Shown here: one piece after another, positions 1 through 8,689 of the stretch | How positions within the stretch are numbered: position 1 is the first letter of the stretch | Layout of the letters: every line of letters begins with the position of its first letter | NCBI RefSeq assembly: GCF_025643255.1 | Contig: NZ_CP087112.1 | Span: 620,001-684,000 of the forward strand | Length of the DNA: 64,000 bases | Direction of reading: 5' to 3' | From: Halomonas sp. 7T | GTDB taxonomy: Bacteria > Pseudomonadota > Gammaproteobacteria > Pseudomonadales > Halomonadaceae | Notes under the pieces: model-generated | What the model saw: the letters and a program-made list of their open reading frames with translations, nothing else | Told to the model about the DNA's origin: nothing | Databases searched by the model: none | Position numbers and translations under genes: made by a program

Positions 1-64
1 CCTCCACGTCCATACGGACACTAGCACCTGAAGCTAGCGCGTCTACCAATTCCGCCATCTGGGC
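1..64 (-). tRNA. tRNA-Leu (anticodon CAG), 3' end cut by window edge
   Basis: Read on the minus strand, the sequence begins GCCCAGATGGCGGAATTGG, a typical tRNA-Leu acceptor and D-arm start. The anticodon stem-loop CTAGC-TTCAGGT-GCTAG gives anticodon CAG. The first bases of the long variable arm are present. The T arm and acceptor 3' strand lie beyond position 1, so the gene is partial. Confidence 0.93.
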
Positions 65-75
65 AAGTGGCGCGT

Positions 76-103
76 ATGATACCGGGGTCGCCGTTAAATG
101 CAA
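76..103 (-). promoter_or_regulatory. Probable sigma70 promoter of tRNA-Leu
   Basis: On the minus strand TTGCAT (98-103) is separated by 16 bp from TATCAT (76-81), which sits about 11 bp upstream of the mature tRNA 5' end at 64. The downstream stretch is GC-rich, as is common in stable RNA promoters. It is seen by eye only. Confidence 0.6.
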
Positions 104-156
104 GCCCCGCCAGACGTTTTTTATGCCTCAAAACCCACATTTACGATGCCAGGTGG

Positions 157-185
157 TTGGGTGATTGAACATGCAGCGCTATACT
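157..185 (+). promoter_or_regulatory. Probable sigma70 promoter of rnr cluster
   Basis: TTGGGT (157-162), a 17-bp spacer and TATACT (180-185) form a good sigma70-like promoter about 160 bp upstream of the rnr start. It implies an untranslated leader of roughly 150 nt. Confidence 0.5.
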
Positions 186-250
186 GCATGCATGACCAAA
201 CAAAACATGAATTTATTCAGCTTTCTGGACATTAAACCAGCCGCTGAACG

Positions 251-301
251 AGCTAGTAAAAAGCTAGCTAAATGTCCCCGCCCGCAGCATTTTTTTGCTG
301 C
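251..301 (+). promoter_or_regulatory. Two small hairpins in the rnr 5' leader
   Basis: AGCTAG (251-256) can pair with CTAGCT (264-269), and GCAGCA (284-289) can pair with TGCTGC (296-301) across a T-only loop. Both lie between the predicted promoter and the rnr start codon. A regulatory role is conceivable but unproven, because the stems are short. Confidence 0.25.
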
Positions 302-346
302 GCTTATTATCCGCCTCCCGCAGCCGCCACTAAGGATGTTGATCGC

Positions 347-2731
347 ATGAAGTATTGGACGTTGAGTGATGATCCGCACGCTGAGCGCGAGGCGCAAAAG
401 TACGATAACCCTGCGCCTAGCCGCGAATACCTGTTAGCTGCTTTGGAAAGCTACGGCAAGCCGATTACCCATGAAAACATGAGTCGGATGCTCGGTATTG
501 AAGACGAAGACCATTTAGAAGCTGTGCGTCGGCGCATGGCGGCTATGGAACGCGATGGCCAAGTATTGCGCGATCGTCGCGGTGCCTATGCGCTCATCGA
601 TAAGCTTGATTTAATTAAGGGCAAGGTGCTGGGTCATCGTGATGGCTTTGGCTTTATCCTGCGCGATGATGGTAAAAAGCCTGATCTTGTACTGCCTCCA
701 CGGCAGATGCGCCGGGTATTCCACGGTGACCACGTGTTGGTTCGTGTGAGCGGACGTGATCGCCGCGGGCGGGATGAAGCGACGATTGCCGATGTCATTG
801 CACGCAATACTCAAACGATTGTGGGGGTATATCGCAGCAATTCGCCGGAATTTGGTGTGCTAATTCCTGAGAATCCTCGCATCACGCAAGAAGTGATTAT
901 TCCCCATACGGCCAGCGCGGGCGCTAAAGATGGCCAAGTGATTTCTGCCAAAATTGTCAAGCAGCCGGAAACCCGCGTTCAACCGGTGGGTGAGGTGATT
1001 GAAGTGCTGGGTGAGCGTATGGACCCCGGCATGGAAATTGATATTGCGATTCGCAGCTACGATATTCCCGCTGAGTTTCCGCCTGAAGTGCTAGACCAAA
1101 CGAGCGGCATTTCCGCTGAAGTGTTAGAAGAGGATAAGCAACACCGGGTAGACTTACGCGATATACCGCTGGTCACCATTGACGATGAGTCTGCCAAAGA
1201 TTTTGACGACGCGGTCTGCGCTTGGAAAACCAAATCGGGCAGTTGGAAGCTCTTAGTCGCGATTGCGGATGTTTCTCACTATGTGCGCCCCGGCACTGCG
1301 CTTGATGATGAGGCCCGCACGCGAGGCAACTCGGTCTATTTCCCCGGCCAGGTAGTGCCGATGCTGCCTGAGTTGCTCTCTAATGGGCTGTGTTCGCTCA
1401 ACCCTCATGTAGATCGCTTGGTGATGGTTTGTGAGATGAACATCTCCAAGACTGGTGCGATTAGCCGCTACTCCTTCTATGAAGCGGTCATGAAGTCTCA
1501 CGCTCGCCTTACCTATAACAAGGTAGCGGCAATGCTTGATAATGACAGCGAAGAGGGGGAGACGCTGCGCAATGAACACAAGGCGCTTGTGAAGCCCCTG
1601 CAGAATTTGCATGAGCTGTACGGCCTGCTGCGCGCCGCCCGGGAAGAGCGTGGAGCGATTGATTTCGATACCACTGAAACGGCGATTATCTTTAACGATG
1701 AGCGCAAGATCGAAAAAATTGTGCCGCGTACCCGCAACGATGCCCATAAGCTCATCGAAGAGTGCATGCTGGCCGCTAACGTGGCTACCGCTCGGTTCTT
1801 GGATAAGCACGACTTGCCTGCGCTTTACCGTATTCATGAGCGCCCCACCCCTGAGCGCCTCGACAAGCTGCGCCTTTTCTTAAGCGAGCTGGGGCTTTCA
1901 GTGGGGGGAGGGGATATGCCTACGCCCCAAGATTACCAAGCGCTGCGGGAAGTGATTATTGACCGCCCCGATGCAGACATCATCCAAACGGTGATGCTGC
2001 GCTCGATGAATCAGGCCGTTTATTCACCACAAAACGAAGGCCACTTCGGTTTGGCGTATCAGGCGTACGCCCACTTTACCTCGCCGATTCGTCGTTATCC
2101 GGATCTGCTGGTACACCGGGCTATTCGCTCAGTGATTCGTGGTCCCCGCCAGACCAATACCGTAGTGCGGGTAGAAGGCGCGCCGGTGGAGCCGCCGAGT
2201 AAGTGGTGCCCCTACACCTTCGAGCAAATGCTGGAACTGGGTGAGCACTGCTCGATGACCGAGCGCCGGGCAGATGAAGCAACCCGCGATGTTGAGAGCT
2301 GGCTCAAGTGTGAGTTTATGTCCGACAAGCTGGGTGAAACCTTTGACGGCACCATTGCCTCAGTAACCCAGTTTGGTCTATTCGTTCGCCTGGATGATTT
2401 CTACGTGGAAGGGTTAGTCCACGTGACGTCGCTGCCCTCTGACTACTACCACTACGAGGCAGAAAAGCATCGCCTCAAAGGCGAACGAACGGGCACTACC
2501 TATCGTCTGGGTGACGGCTTGACCGTTCAGGTGGCTCGCGTCGATATGGATGACCGTAAAATCGACTTTGGTTTGGCTGATGAGAAGCCCCGCCCCCGCC
2601 GCCAGCCGCGTAAGCGTCGTGGTGAAAGCGGTGGCCCAAAAGCGGCAGCAGCGACGGATAAACAGCCCACCCGTCGTGGCCCTCGCCGCACACGCAACAA
2701 TTCGCGTAAACCTTCACAAAGTAAGGGTTAA
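347..2731 (+). CDS. rnr: Ribonuclease R (3'-5' exoribonuclease)
   Basis: This is an RNB-family 3'-5' exoribonuclease that degrades structured RNA in the cytoplasm. The protein of about 794 residues has an N-terminal winged-helix region (PSREYLLAALESYGKP), cold-shock domains, and the RNB catalytic core with the metal-binding aspartates in DDESAKDFDDAV. A C-terminal S1 domain (GTIASVTQFGLFVRLDDF) and an Arg/Lys-rich tail, typical of RNase R rather than RNase II, follow. The ATG at 347 is preferred because AAGGA lies about 10 nt upstream and MKYWTLSDDPHAEREAQKY matches the usual family N-terminus. An in-frame ATG at 272 would add a 25-residue unrelated extension. rlmB starts 2 bp downstream, which suggests co-transcription. 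Confidence 0.97.
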   Translation: MKYWTLSDDPHAEREAQKYDNPAPSREYLLAALESYGKPITHENMSRMLGIEDEDHLEAVRRRMAAMERDGQVLRDRRGAYALIDKLDLIKGKVLGHRDGFGFILRDDGKKPDLVLPPRQMRRVFHGDHVLVRVSGRDRRGRDEATIADVIARNTQTIVGVYRSNSPEFGVLIPENPRITQEVIIPHTASAGAKDGQVISAKIVKQPETRVQPVGEVIEVLGERMDPGMEIDIAIRSYDIPAEFPPEVLDQTSGISAEVLEEDKQHRVDLRDIPLVTIDDESAKDFDDAVCAWKTKSGSWKLLVAIADVSHYVRPGTALDDEARTRGNSVYFPGQVVPMLPELLSNGLCSLNPHVDRLVMVCEMNISKTGAISRYSFYEAVMKSHARLTYNKVAAMLDNDSEEGETLRNEHKALVKPLQNLHELYGLLRAAREERGAIDFDTTETAIIFNDERKIEKIVPRTRNDAHKLIEECMLAANVATARFLDKHDLPALYRIHERPTPERLDKLRLFLSELGLSVGGGDMPTPQDYQALREVIIDRPDADIIQTVMLRSMNQAVYSPQNEGHFGLAYQAYAHFTSPIRRYPDLLVHRAIRSVIRGPRQTNTVVRVEGAPVEPPSKWCPYTFEQMLELGEHCSMTERRADEATRDVESWLKCEFMSDKLGETFDGTIASVTQFGLFVRLDDFYVEGLVHVTSLPSDYYHYEAEKHRLKGERTGTTYRLGDGLTVQVARVDMDDRKIDFGLADEKPRPRRQPRKRRGESGGPKAAAATDKQPTRRGPRRTRNNSRKPSQSKG

Positions 2732-2733
2732 GC

Positions 2734-3531
2734 ATGAAATCGTCGTCGTCTCGACGTAATCCACGCACTGCCATTCGCACGCCGGATGGCTTAGACCAAG
2801 TGTATGGCATTCATGCCTTGGAAAGCCTTCTTGAGAGGGGCGAAACCCCGCGTGAGTTGTGGCTTCAGCAAGGGGCAGGCAGCCGCTTGAAAGAGGTTGT
2901 TGCTAGCGCGCAAGCCGGTGGAGCACGCGTTAAAGAGCAGCCTCGAGATGTGCTTGATCAGCTCACTCAAGGGGCGGCTCACCAGGGCGTTGTGGCGTTT
3001 TGTCCTCCGCTGGTTCCCGAAGGAGAAGAGTCGCTGTGGCTAAAGCTGCGTGCATGGCAGGCAGCTGCACCGCCGCTGTTACTAGTGCTGGATGGCGTTA
3101 CCGATGTGCATAACTTCGGTGCCTGCCTGCGTAGCGCTGATGCGGCAGGGGCACATGGTGTTATTGTGGCCAAAGATAAGGCAGCGCCGCTCAACGCAAC
3201 GGTAAGAAAAGTCGCCTGTGGGGCGGCAGAGGTTGTGCCGGTGTACCAGGTGACCAATTTGGCGCGCACGTTAGCAAAACTTAAAGATGCCGGCGTATGG
3301 ATTACCGGGACAGCTGGAGAGGCTGACGCTAGCGTCTTTGAGATTGATATGACCGGGCCAACAGCGCTTGTCATGGGGGCTGAAGGGAAGGGAATGCGCC
3401 GCTTGACGCGGGAAGCCTGCGATAATTTAGCCAAGCTGCCTATGGCAGGGCAAGTCTCCAGTTTGAACGTCTCCGTCGCCACTGGAATTTGTTTGTTTGA
3501 AGCCGTTCGGCAACGACAGCTTGCAAGTTAA
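2734..3531 (+). CDS. rlmB: 23S rRNA (guanosine-2251 2'-O)-methyltransferase RlmB
   Basis: This SpoU/TrmH-type SPOUT methyltransferase modifies Gm2251 in the ribosomal P-site loop. An N-terminal substrate-binding domain begins with VYGIHALESLLERG. The three SPOUT motifs are visible: DGVTDVHNFGACLRSADAAG, ALVMGAEGKGMRRLT and LPMAGQVSSLNVSVATGI, which form the knotted SAM site. At 265 residues it is slightly longer than the E. coli enzyme because of a basic N-terminal extension (MKSSSSRRNPR). The gene sits 2 bp after rnr, an arrangement known from many gammaproteobacteria. An AGGG just upstream of the ATG serves as ribosome-binding site. Confidence 0.95.
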   Translation: MKSSSSRRNPRTAIRTPDGLDQVYGIHALESLLERGETPRELWLQQGAGSRLKEVVASAQAGGARVKEQPRDVLDQLTQGAAHQGVVAFCPPLVPEGEESLWLKLRAWQAAAPPLLLVLDGVTDVHNFGACLRSADAAGAHGVIVAKDKAAPLNATVRKVACGAAEVVPVYQVTNLARTLAKLKDAGVWITGTAGEADASVFEIDMTGPTALVMGAEGKGMRRLTREACDNLAKLPMAGQVSSLNVSVATGICLFEAVRQRQLAS

Positions 3532-3550
3532 CTACCCGCCCACTAAAATG

Positions 3551-3582
3551 CTTGCGCCCGTTTATCTATAAGCGGGCGCAAG
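3551..3582. terminator. Strong stem-loop after rlmB
   Basis: CTTGCGCCCG (3551-3560) and CGGGCGCAAG (3573-3582) form a perfect 10-bp stem with a 12-nt loop, 20 bp after the rlmB stop. No T-run follows on the plus strand, so it may be a weak terminator or an RNA-end stabiliser separating rnr-rlmB from the ribosomal protein genes. Confidence 0.45.
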
Positions 3583-3742
3583 GTATTGGCTAATAACCAG
3601 TACAAAACACAGTTCTGCTTGATGTCCTGGCGCCCATTGCTGTTTGCGGTAAGCCACGGGCATTTCAGTTAACTCCTTGCTTCCCTGTCGTCTGCGCGTT
3701 TGCGTGAGCACACCGGAAGCTGTCAAACCGCAAGGAGATTCC

Positions 3743-4120
3743 ATGCGTCATTATGAAATCGTGTTTATGGTCCATCCGGATCAGAGCGAGCAAGTGCCGG
3801 CTATGGTCGAGCGCTACACCAGCATCGTTACCGAAAACGCTGGTACTGTGCATCGCTTAGAAGATTGGGGCCGTCGTCACTTGGCTTACCCAATCAACAA
3901 GATCCACAAAGCCCACTACGTGCTGATGAACGTTGAATGCACCGGTGAGACGCTCGACGAGATCGAGAACATCTTCCGTTTCAACGATGCCATCATCCGC
4001 AGCCTAGTTGTTCGCTGCAAAGAAGCCGTCACTGAAGCTTCCCCGATGATGAAACCGGCAGAAGAAAAGCGTCCGCGTCGCGAAGAAAAGCCGCGCGAAG
4101 AAGCTGAAGAAACTGCCTGA
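3743..4120 (+). CDS. rpsF: 30S ribosomal protein S6
   Basis: The 125-residue product begins [17 protein letters not shown], the canonical start of bacterial S6, and contains the [13 protein letters not shown] segment and a charged C-terminal tail ([17 protein letters not shown]). S6 binds 16S rRNA together with S18 in the platform of the small subunit. The ATG at 3743 is chosen because of AAGGAG just upstream and because the family starts here. An upstream in-frame ATG at 3677 adds 22 non-family residues. rpsR follows after 33 bp, so the S6-S18 pair is co-transcribed. Confidence 0.98.
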   Translation: MRHYEIVFMVHPDQSEQVPAMVERYTSIVTENAGTVHRLEDWGRRHLAYPINKIHKAHYVLMNVECTGETLDEIENIFRFNDAIIRSLVVRCKEAVTEASPMMKPAEEKRPRREEKPREEAEETA

Positions 4121-4153
4121 TTCAATCCACCGCACGTTTTAAGGAGCTAGTCC

Positions 4154-4381
4154 ATGGCACGTTTTTTCCGTCGCCGTAAGTTTTGCCGCTTCACCGCTGA
4201 AGGCGTCAAGCAGATCGACTACAAAGATCTCGACACGCTGAAGGCTTACATCACCGAAACCGGCAAGATCGTTCCGAGCCGTATTACGGGTACCAAAGCA
4301 CGCTATCAGCGTCAGTTGGCGACTGCTATTAAGCGTTCGCGTTATCTGGCACTGCTGCCCTACTCCGATAGCCATCAGTAA
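4154..4381 (+). CDS. rpsR: 30S ribosomal protein S18
   Basis: The 75-residue basic protein starts [17 protein letters not shown] and contains [19 protein letters not shown] and the RNA-binding stretch [19 protein letters not shown], all diagnostic of S18. Length matches the family. The ribosome-binding site AAGGAG lies at 4141-4146. S18 partners S6, encoded just upstream. The downstream membrane-protein gene begins 9 bp after the stop. Confidence 0.98.
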   Translation: MARFFRRRKFCRFTAEGVKQIDYKDLDTLKAYITETGKIVPSRITGTKARYQRQLATAIKRSRYLALLPYSDSHQ

Positions 4382-4390
4382 GCGTTTAAC

Positions 4391-5245
4391 GTGATGCTGG
4401 CACTAGCACGATGGCTGATGCGTGGCACGCCCTACGCAGCAGGCGGGGCAGCGCTAGCAACGCTAGTACCTTGGCTGTTCTGGTTAGGAGCAGCCATTGC
4501 AGCGCTAATGACGCTACGCAAAGGCTTCGCGCCTGCGCTACCCGTTATTATTGCAGCCGCTTTACCGGCAGGCTTTTGGTGGGCACAAGGTGATGTTATT
4601 CCGTTAGCCAGCCTATTATTGGTTACGCTGATGGCTGTTATCTTGCGCGAAAGGATGCGCTGGAGCGAAGCTTTAATTGTGGGGGCCATAGCCGCTGCGG
4701 TTATGGTTCAGCTTGGCATCTTTAGTCCACCAGGTGGCACCCAGCTAATGCTGGAGCAGTTACGAGAGGGTTCGGATGAAGTCGATCGTATGCTCACAGA
4801 GTTTGCAAACCAAGGGTACGATACTCAAACGCTGGCCACGATAGTGGTGGGTGGGGTGACCGGCCTGGTAGTGCTTCTAGCAGGTATTGCGTGTTTAGCG
4901 CTTGCGCGAAGTTGGCAAGCTGGGCTTTATAATCCAGGTGGCTTTCGCGAAGAGTTTCATGCGTTACGCCTAACCCCTAAAGAGCTAGCTATTTTAGTCG
5001 TGCTTGGCGTGGTGGGAATGATGCTAGGTGCGCATGCGTTAGCAATGTTGGGCTGGATTCCGCTATTGGTTGCTGGTGTTGCGTTAGTGCACGGGTTTAT
5101 TGGATTAAAGGGGATGAACGGGCTGTGGCTGGTAGCATTTTACGTGCTACTGATCACGACCTGGCCCACGATTCTCATTGTGCTGCTGTTGGGGCTGATT
5201 GATACATTCGCGAACGTTCGCGCACGCCTTGCCCGCAGCAATTGA
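4391..5245 (+). CDS. DUF2232-like multi-pass membrane protein
   Basis: This 284-residue hydrophobic protein has about seven predicted membrane segments, for example around residues 20-60, 70-105, 150-175 and 200-275. It sits between rpsR and rplI, the position held in Pseudomonas and relatives by a DUF2232 (YybS-like) membrane protein of unknown function, and that placement is the main ground for the call. GTG at 4391 and ATG at 4394 are adjacent, and either could initiate. The ribosome-binding site is weak, so translation may be coupled to rpsR. No catalytic motif was recognised. Confidence 0.7.
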   Translation: MMLALARWLMRGTPYAAGGAALATLVPWLFWLGAAIAALMTLRKGFAPALPVIIAAALPAGFWWAQGDVIPLASLLLVTLMAVILRERMRWSEALIVGAIAAAVMVQLGIFSPPGGTQLMLEQLREGSDEVDRMLTEFANQGYDTQTLATIVVGGVTGLVVLLAGIACLALARSWQAGLYNPGGFREEFHALRLTPKELAILVVLGVVGMMLGAHALAMLGWIPLLVAGVALVHGFIGLKGMNGLWLVAFYVLLITTWPTILIVLLLGLIDTFANVRARLARSN

Positions 5246-5260
5246 CAAGAGGTTTACGAG

Positions 5261-5707
5261 ATGGAAGTCATTCTGCTCGATAATATTGGTAAGTTGGGCG
5301 GCCTAGGTGACAAGGTCACTGTAAAGCCAGGCTATGGCCGCAACTATTTGGTTCCTTACGGCTTAGCCGTACCGGCAACCAAAGAGAACGTAGAAGCGTT
5401 TAACGCACAGCGTGCCGAGCTTGAAGCCCAAGCCGCTGAGCGTAAAGCAGAAGCTGAAGCACGCGCTGAGCAGCTTAACGACATCGAACTGTCGTTGGTT
5501 TCTAAAGCGGGTGACGAAGGCAAGCTGTTCGGTTCTATTGGTCCTCGTGATCTGGCGGACGCTATTTCTTCTGCTGGCATCGACGTTGCCAAGAGCGAAG
5601 TGCGTATGCCGCAAGGCCCGATTCGCCAAACGGGTGAATACGACATCGCTCTTCACCTGCATGCAGATGTTGACGCTGTTGTACGCGTGGTTGTTGTCGC
5701 AGAGTAA
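5261..5707 (+). CDS. rplI: 50S ribosomal protein L9
   Basis: The 148-residue protein begins [17 protein letters not shown], the N-terminal rRNA-binding domain of L9. The conserved [16 protein letters not shown] motif, a long connecting helix rich in Ala/Glu, and the C-terminal domain ([16 protein letters not shown]) follow. Length equals that of the E. coli protein. AGAGG upstream acts as ribosome-binding site. A perfect terminator 24 bp downstream closes the ribosomal protein unit. Confidence 0.98.
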   Translation: MEVILLDNIGKLGGLGDKVTVKPGYGRNYLVPYGLAVPATKENVEAFNAQRAELEAQAAERKAEAEARAEQLNDIELSLVSKAGDEGKLFGSIGPRDLADAISSAGIDVAKSEVRMPQGPIRQTGEYDIALHLHADVDAVVRVVVVAE

Positions 5708-5731
5708 ACACTCTCGCCAATGCTGACGCCT

Positions 5732-5767
5732 CAAAGGGCGCGGGAATTCCCGCGCCCTTTGTTTTTT
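5732..5767 (+). terminator. Rho-independent terminator of rpsF-rpsR-rplI
   Basis: CAAAGGGCGCGGG and CCCGCGCCCTTTG form a 13-bp perfect stem with an AATT loop (5732-5761), followed by a run of six T. This is a textbook intrinsic terminator. Confidence 0.95.
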
Positions 5768-5954
5768 ATAGCTAATAGTTATTTTTTATAGCTGATCGTT
5801 CTTCCAGCTTGTGTTTAGGCGCTGGTCAAAAGCGCGCGTCGATTAAATGCGCTTTTTGAATGTCGCTTAGCGTTAATGTCTCGCTTATGGTGTGGGCGGG
5901 GTTGCGTTAACATAAGCGTCGTTGTTGGCTATGTTTTTTGTCAAGGAGCTTGCT

Positions 5955-8591
5955 ATGCAAGACCAGCCTTCTGCTGATCAGGAAACGGCAGCGCTTAAGC
6001 TGCCGCCGCATTCGTTAGAGGCGGAGCAGTCGGTGTTAGGCGGGCTAATGTTGGATAATCAAGCTTGGGATAACGTCTCAGAGCGCTTGGTAGCCGACGA
6101 CTTTTATCGCTATGAGCACCGCCTTGTTTTTAACGTCATGATTCATTTGGCGGAATCGGGCCAACCTTTAGATGTAATAACGCTTTCTGAAGCGTTGGAA
6201 GCCAGAGATCAGCTCGACACGGTGGGTGGGCTAGCGTTCCTCGCCGAGCTTGCTCGCAATACCCCCTCAGCCAGCAATATTCGTGCGTATGCGGACATTG
6301 TTCGCGAGCGAGCAACGCTACGTAAGCTCATCCGTGCGGCGAATCAAATAGCCGATGGGGCTTTTTCCCCCCAGGGGCGGCCAGCGGATGAGCTGCTAAA
6401 CGAGGCTGAGCGGCTAGTATTCCAAATTGCTGAAGAGCGCCCAAAGACCGGTGGCCCTATCGGCATGAGCGAGCTGCTCACAAAAGCCGTCGACCGTATT
6501 GATGAGCTGTTTAATCTCAAAGGCGAAATGACCGGGCTGTCCAGTGGGTTCCGCGATCTCGATGAGATGACCTCTGGCTTGCAGCCTTCAGACCTGGTGA
6601 TTATTGCTGGCCGGCCCTCCATGGGCAAAACGACGTTTGCCATGAATCTTGTAGAGCATGCGGTCATTTCCAGCGATAAGCCGGTCATGGTGTTCTCCAT
6701 GGAGATGCCCGCTGAATCACTGATGCTGCGCATGCTGTCATCGCTAGGCCGGATCGACCAAACGCGTGTTCGCTCAGGGCAGCTGGAAGATGAAGATTGG
6801 CCGCGCCTAACCTCCGCTGTGAATTTGCTTAAAGATAAGCAGCTGTTTATTGACGATACCGCCGCGCTCTCACCGAATGAGATGCGCTCACGCCTGCGCC
6901 GCGTGGTGCGTGAGCACGGCAATATGGCGCTGATCATGATCGACTATCTGCAGTTGATGCAGATCCCAGGTTTCTCTGAAAACCGCACTGGTGAGATTTC
7001 TGAAATTTCCCGTTCGCTGAAAGGCTTGGCAAAAGAGTTTCAGTGCCCGGTTGTGGCGCTTTCGCAGCTTAACCGCTCGTTAGAGCAGCGTCCCAATAAG
7101 CGGCCGGTGATGTCGGATTTGAGGGAGTGTGTCACGGGAGACACATTAGTGATGCTAGCCAATGGGGAACGGCTGCCTATTCGGGAGCTGGTAGGGCAAA
7201 CCCCGAACGTTGTGTCGCTAGGAGAGGATGGAAAGCTGCACTGCTCTGCGACGGATTTAGTGTGGTCAGTGGGTACTAAGCCGGTCTTTGAGGTTTCTCT
7301 TGCCAGTGGGCGGCGCATACGCGCGACAGGTAAGCACCGCTTAAAAGCGCTGTGGGATTGGAAAATGGTCGCCGACCTTAAGATAGGTGATCGTATTGCA
7401 TTAGCCAGGCAGTTATCCGAGCCTGAGTGCCCGATAGTGTGGGAGGAGCATGCACTTATCCTGTTGGCCCATTTGTTAGGTGACGGCAGCTATGTCAAAG
7501 GCCAGCCACTACGCTATACCACCGCTAGCGAAGCGAATAGCGATGTCGTGAAGCGCTCTGCCGAGCAGTTTGGTTCGAAAGCGACTCGTCATGCGGGACG
7601 CGGGAACTGGCATCAACTCGTTATCGCTGGCAATGGTAATCGCTGGCATGCGCAAGCGGTGGGACGCTGGTTGAAGTCACTAGGTATTTTTGGGCAACGT
7701 TCTGCTGAAAAATATATTCCGAGTGATATCTTTAAGCTTTCCAATCAGCAACTTGCTCTGTTTATACGTCACCTGTGGGCCACTGACGGTAGTATTACAA
7801 CAGATAAAAATGGTCGTACACGGCTCTACTTCTCTACGGTTAGCCGACGTCTTATCGATGATGTCAGCGCACTGCTGCTGCGTTTCGGAATTGTGACCCG
7901 AATTCGTCATGTAATATCGGGAGAAGGGGGAGGATGGTATACCGCAGATGTATCTGGAAGTGATCAACAGCAGCGCTTTGCACAGCGAATTGGTGCGTTT
8001 GGGCATCAGGAGGCAGCGCTAGAGTCGCTTAAAGTGGCGGTCGTCGAGGCTAATACGAATATCGATACCTTGCCTCAAGAGGTGTTCGATTATGTTAAGC
8101 AGGTAATGGTGGCCAAAGGGATAAGCCAGCGGCAAATGGCTGCAATGCGTGGTACTGCTTATGGCGGCTCGTCCCACTTTAGCTTTGCACCTTCGCGCGC
8201 CACCCTGAACAGCTACGCGGATGCACTAGGCGATGAGGCTTTATCACAGATAGCCTCCAGCGATCTCTTTTGGGATCAGGTCGTCGATATACGCCCTTGC
8301 GGTGAAGAAGAAGTCTTTGATTTAACCGTTCCAGGAGATGCCTGTTGGTTAGCGGATGGCGTTGTTAGCCATAACTCGGGAGCGATTGAGCAGGATGCGG
8401 ACGTGATCGCCTTCGTTTACCGGGATGAAGTGTATAACCCGGATAACCCCGATAACCAGGGTATCGCCGAGTTGATTATTGGTAAGCAGCGTAACGGGCC
8501 GATTGGGACGGTGCATATGGCGTTTATTGGTAAATACACCCGGTTTGAAGATTTAGCGCCCGATAGTTATGGCGAAGCATTTGGTGATTAA
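5955..8591 (+). CDS. dnaB: Replicative DNA helicase DnaB, interrupted by an intein
   Basis: DnaB is the hexameric helicase at the replication fork. The precursor is 878 residues; removing the intein leaves about 462, close to the usual 460-470. The N-terminal domain (LPPHSLEAEQSVLGGLMLDN) is followed by the RecA-like ATPase with Walker A GRPSMGKTTF, Walker B ALIMIDYLQL, and the C-terminal motif IIGKQRNGPIGTV. The intein is inserted in the conserved DLRESG loop, between Glu391 and the Ser that follows it. The ATG at 5955 is chosen because AAGGAG lies 7 nt upstream; the in-frame ATG at 5922 lacks both a site and family similarity. Splicing must occur for helicase activity. Confidence 0.96.
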   Translation: MQDQPSADQETAALKLPPHSLEAEQSVLGGLMLDNQAWDNVSERLVADDFYRYEHRLVFNVMIHLAESGQPLDVITLSEALEARDQLDTVGGLAFLAELARNTPSASNIRAYADIVRERATLRKLIRAANQIADGAFSPQGRPADELLNEAERLVFQIAEERPKTGGPIGMSELLTKAVDRIDELFNLKGEMTGLSSGFRDLDEMTSGLQPSDLVIIAGRPSMGKTTFAMNLVEHAVISSDKPVMVFSMEMPAESLMLRMLSSLGRIDQTRVRSGQLEDEDWPRLTSAVNLLKDKQLFIDDTAALSPNEMRSRLRRVVREHGNMALIMIDYLQLMQIPGFSENRTGEISEISRSLKGLAKEFQCPVVALSQLNRSLEQRPNKRPVMSDLRECVTGDTLVMLANGERLPIRELVGQTPNVVSLGEDGKLHCSATDLVWSVGTKPVFEVSLASGRRIRATGKHRLKALWDWKMVADLKIGDRIALARQLSEPECPIVWEEHALILLAHLLGDGSYVKGQPLRYTTASEANSDVVKRSAEQFGSKATRHAGRGNWHQLVIAGNGNRWHAQAVGRWLKSLGIFGQRSAEKYIPSDIFKLSNQQLALFIRHLWATDGSITTDKNGRTRLYFSTVSRRLIDDVSALLLRFGIVTRIRHVISGEGGGWYTADVSGSDQQQRFAQRIGAFGHQEAALESLKVAVVEANTNIDTLPQEVFDYVKQVMVAKGISQRQMAAMRGTAYGGSSHFSFAPSRATLNSYADALGDEALSQIASSDLFWDQVVDIRPCGEEEVFDLTVPGDACWLADGVVSHNSGAIEQDADVIAFVYRDEVYNPDNPDNQGIAELIIGKQRNGPIGTVHMAFIGKYTRFEDLAPDSYGEAFGD
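7128..8375 (+). other. DnaB intein with LAGLIDADG homing endonuclease
   Basis: The 416-residue intein begins with Cys in CVTGDTLVMLANGE (block A) and has the block B histidine in RRIRATGKHRL. It ends with VVSHN (block G), followed by a Ser as +1 extein residue, so all splicing residues are present. Two LAGLIDADG-type helices, LAHLLGDGS (about residues 113-121) and LFIRHLWATDGSI (211-223), show a homing endonuclease of the two-motif kind. Block F is VFDLTVPGDACWLADG. The endonuclease section, for example 7680-7950, is visibly AT-richer than the exteins, consistent with horizontal acquisition. No frameshift or stop disrupts it, so it may be active. Confidence 0.95.
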
Positions 8592-8624
8592 GGTGCGTTG
8601 TTTTTATGTGCCTGGGTAATTCAC

Positions 8625-8652
8625 TTGTTTGCAGCAGGGTAGGTCGTATAAT
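8625..8652 (+). promoter_or_regulatory. Sigma70 promoter for the 97-residue conserved gene
   Basis: TTGTTT (8625-8630), a 16-bp spacer and a consensus TATAAT (8647-8652) lie 38 bp before the next start codon. Confidence 0.6.
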
Positions 8653-8689
8653 GCCCACCCCTTTCGAAGCAGATAGACAGGAGTAGAAA

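Noticed and set aside
272-346. N-terminal extension of RNase R from ATG 272
   Set aside because: Residues do not resemble the family and the ATG at 347 has a ribosome-binding site.
5955-8591. Frameshift or fusion in dnaB because of its 878-residue length
   Set aside because: The extra 416 residues have complete intein motifs and flanking exteins match the helicase exactly.
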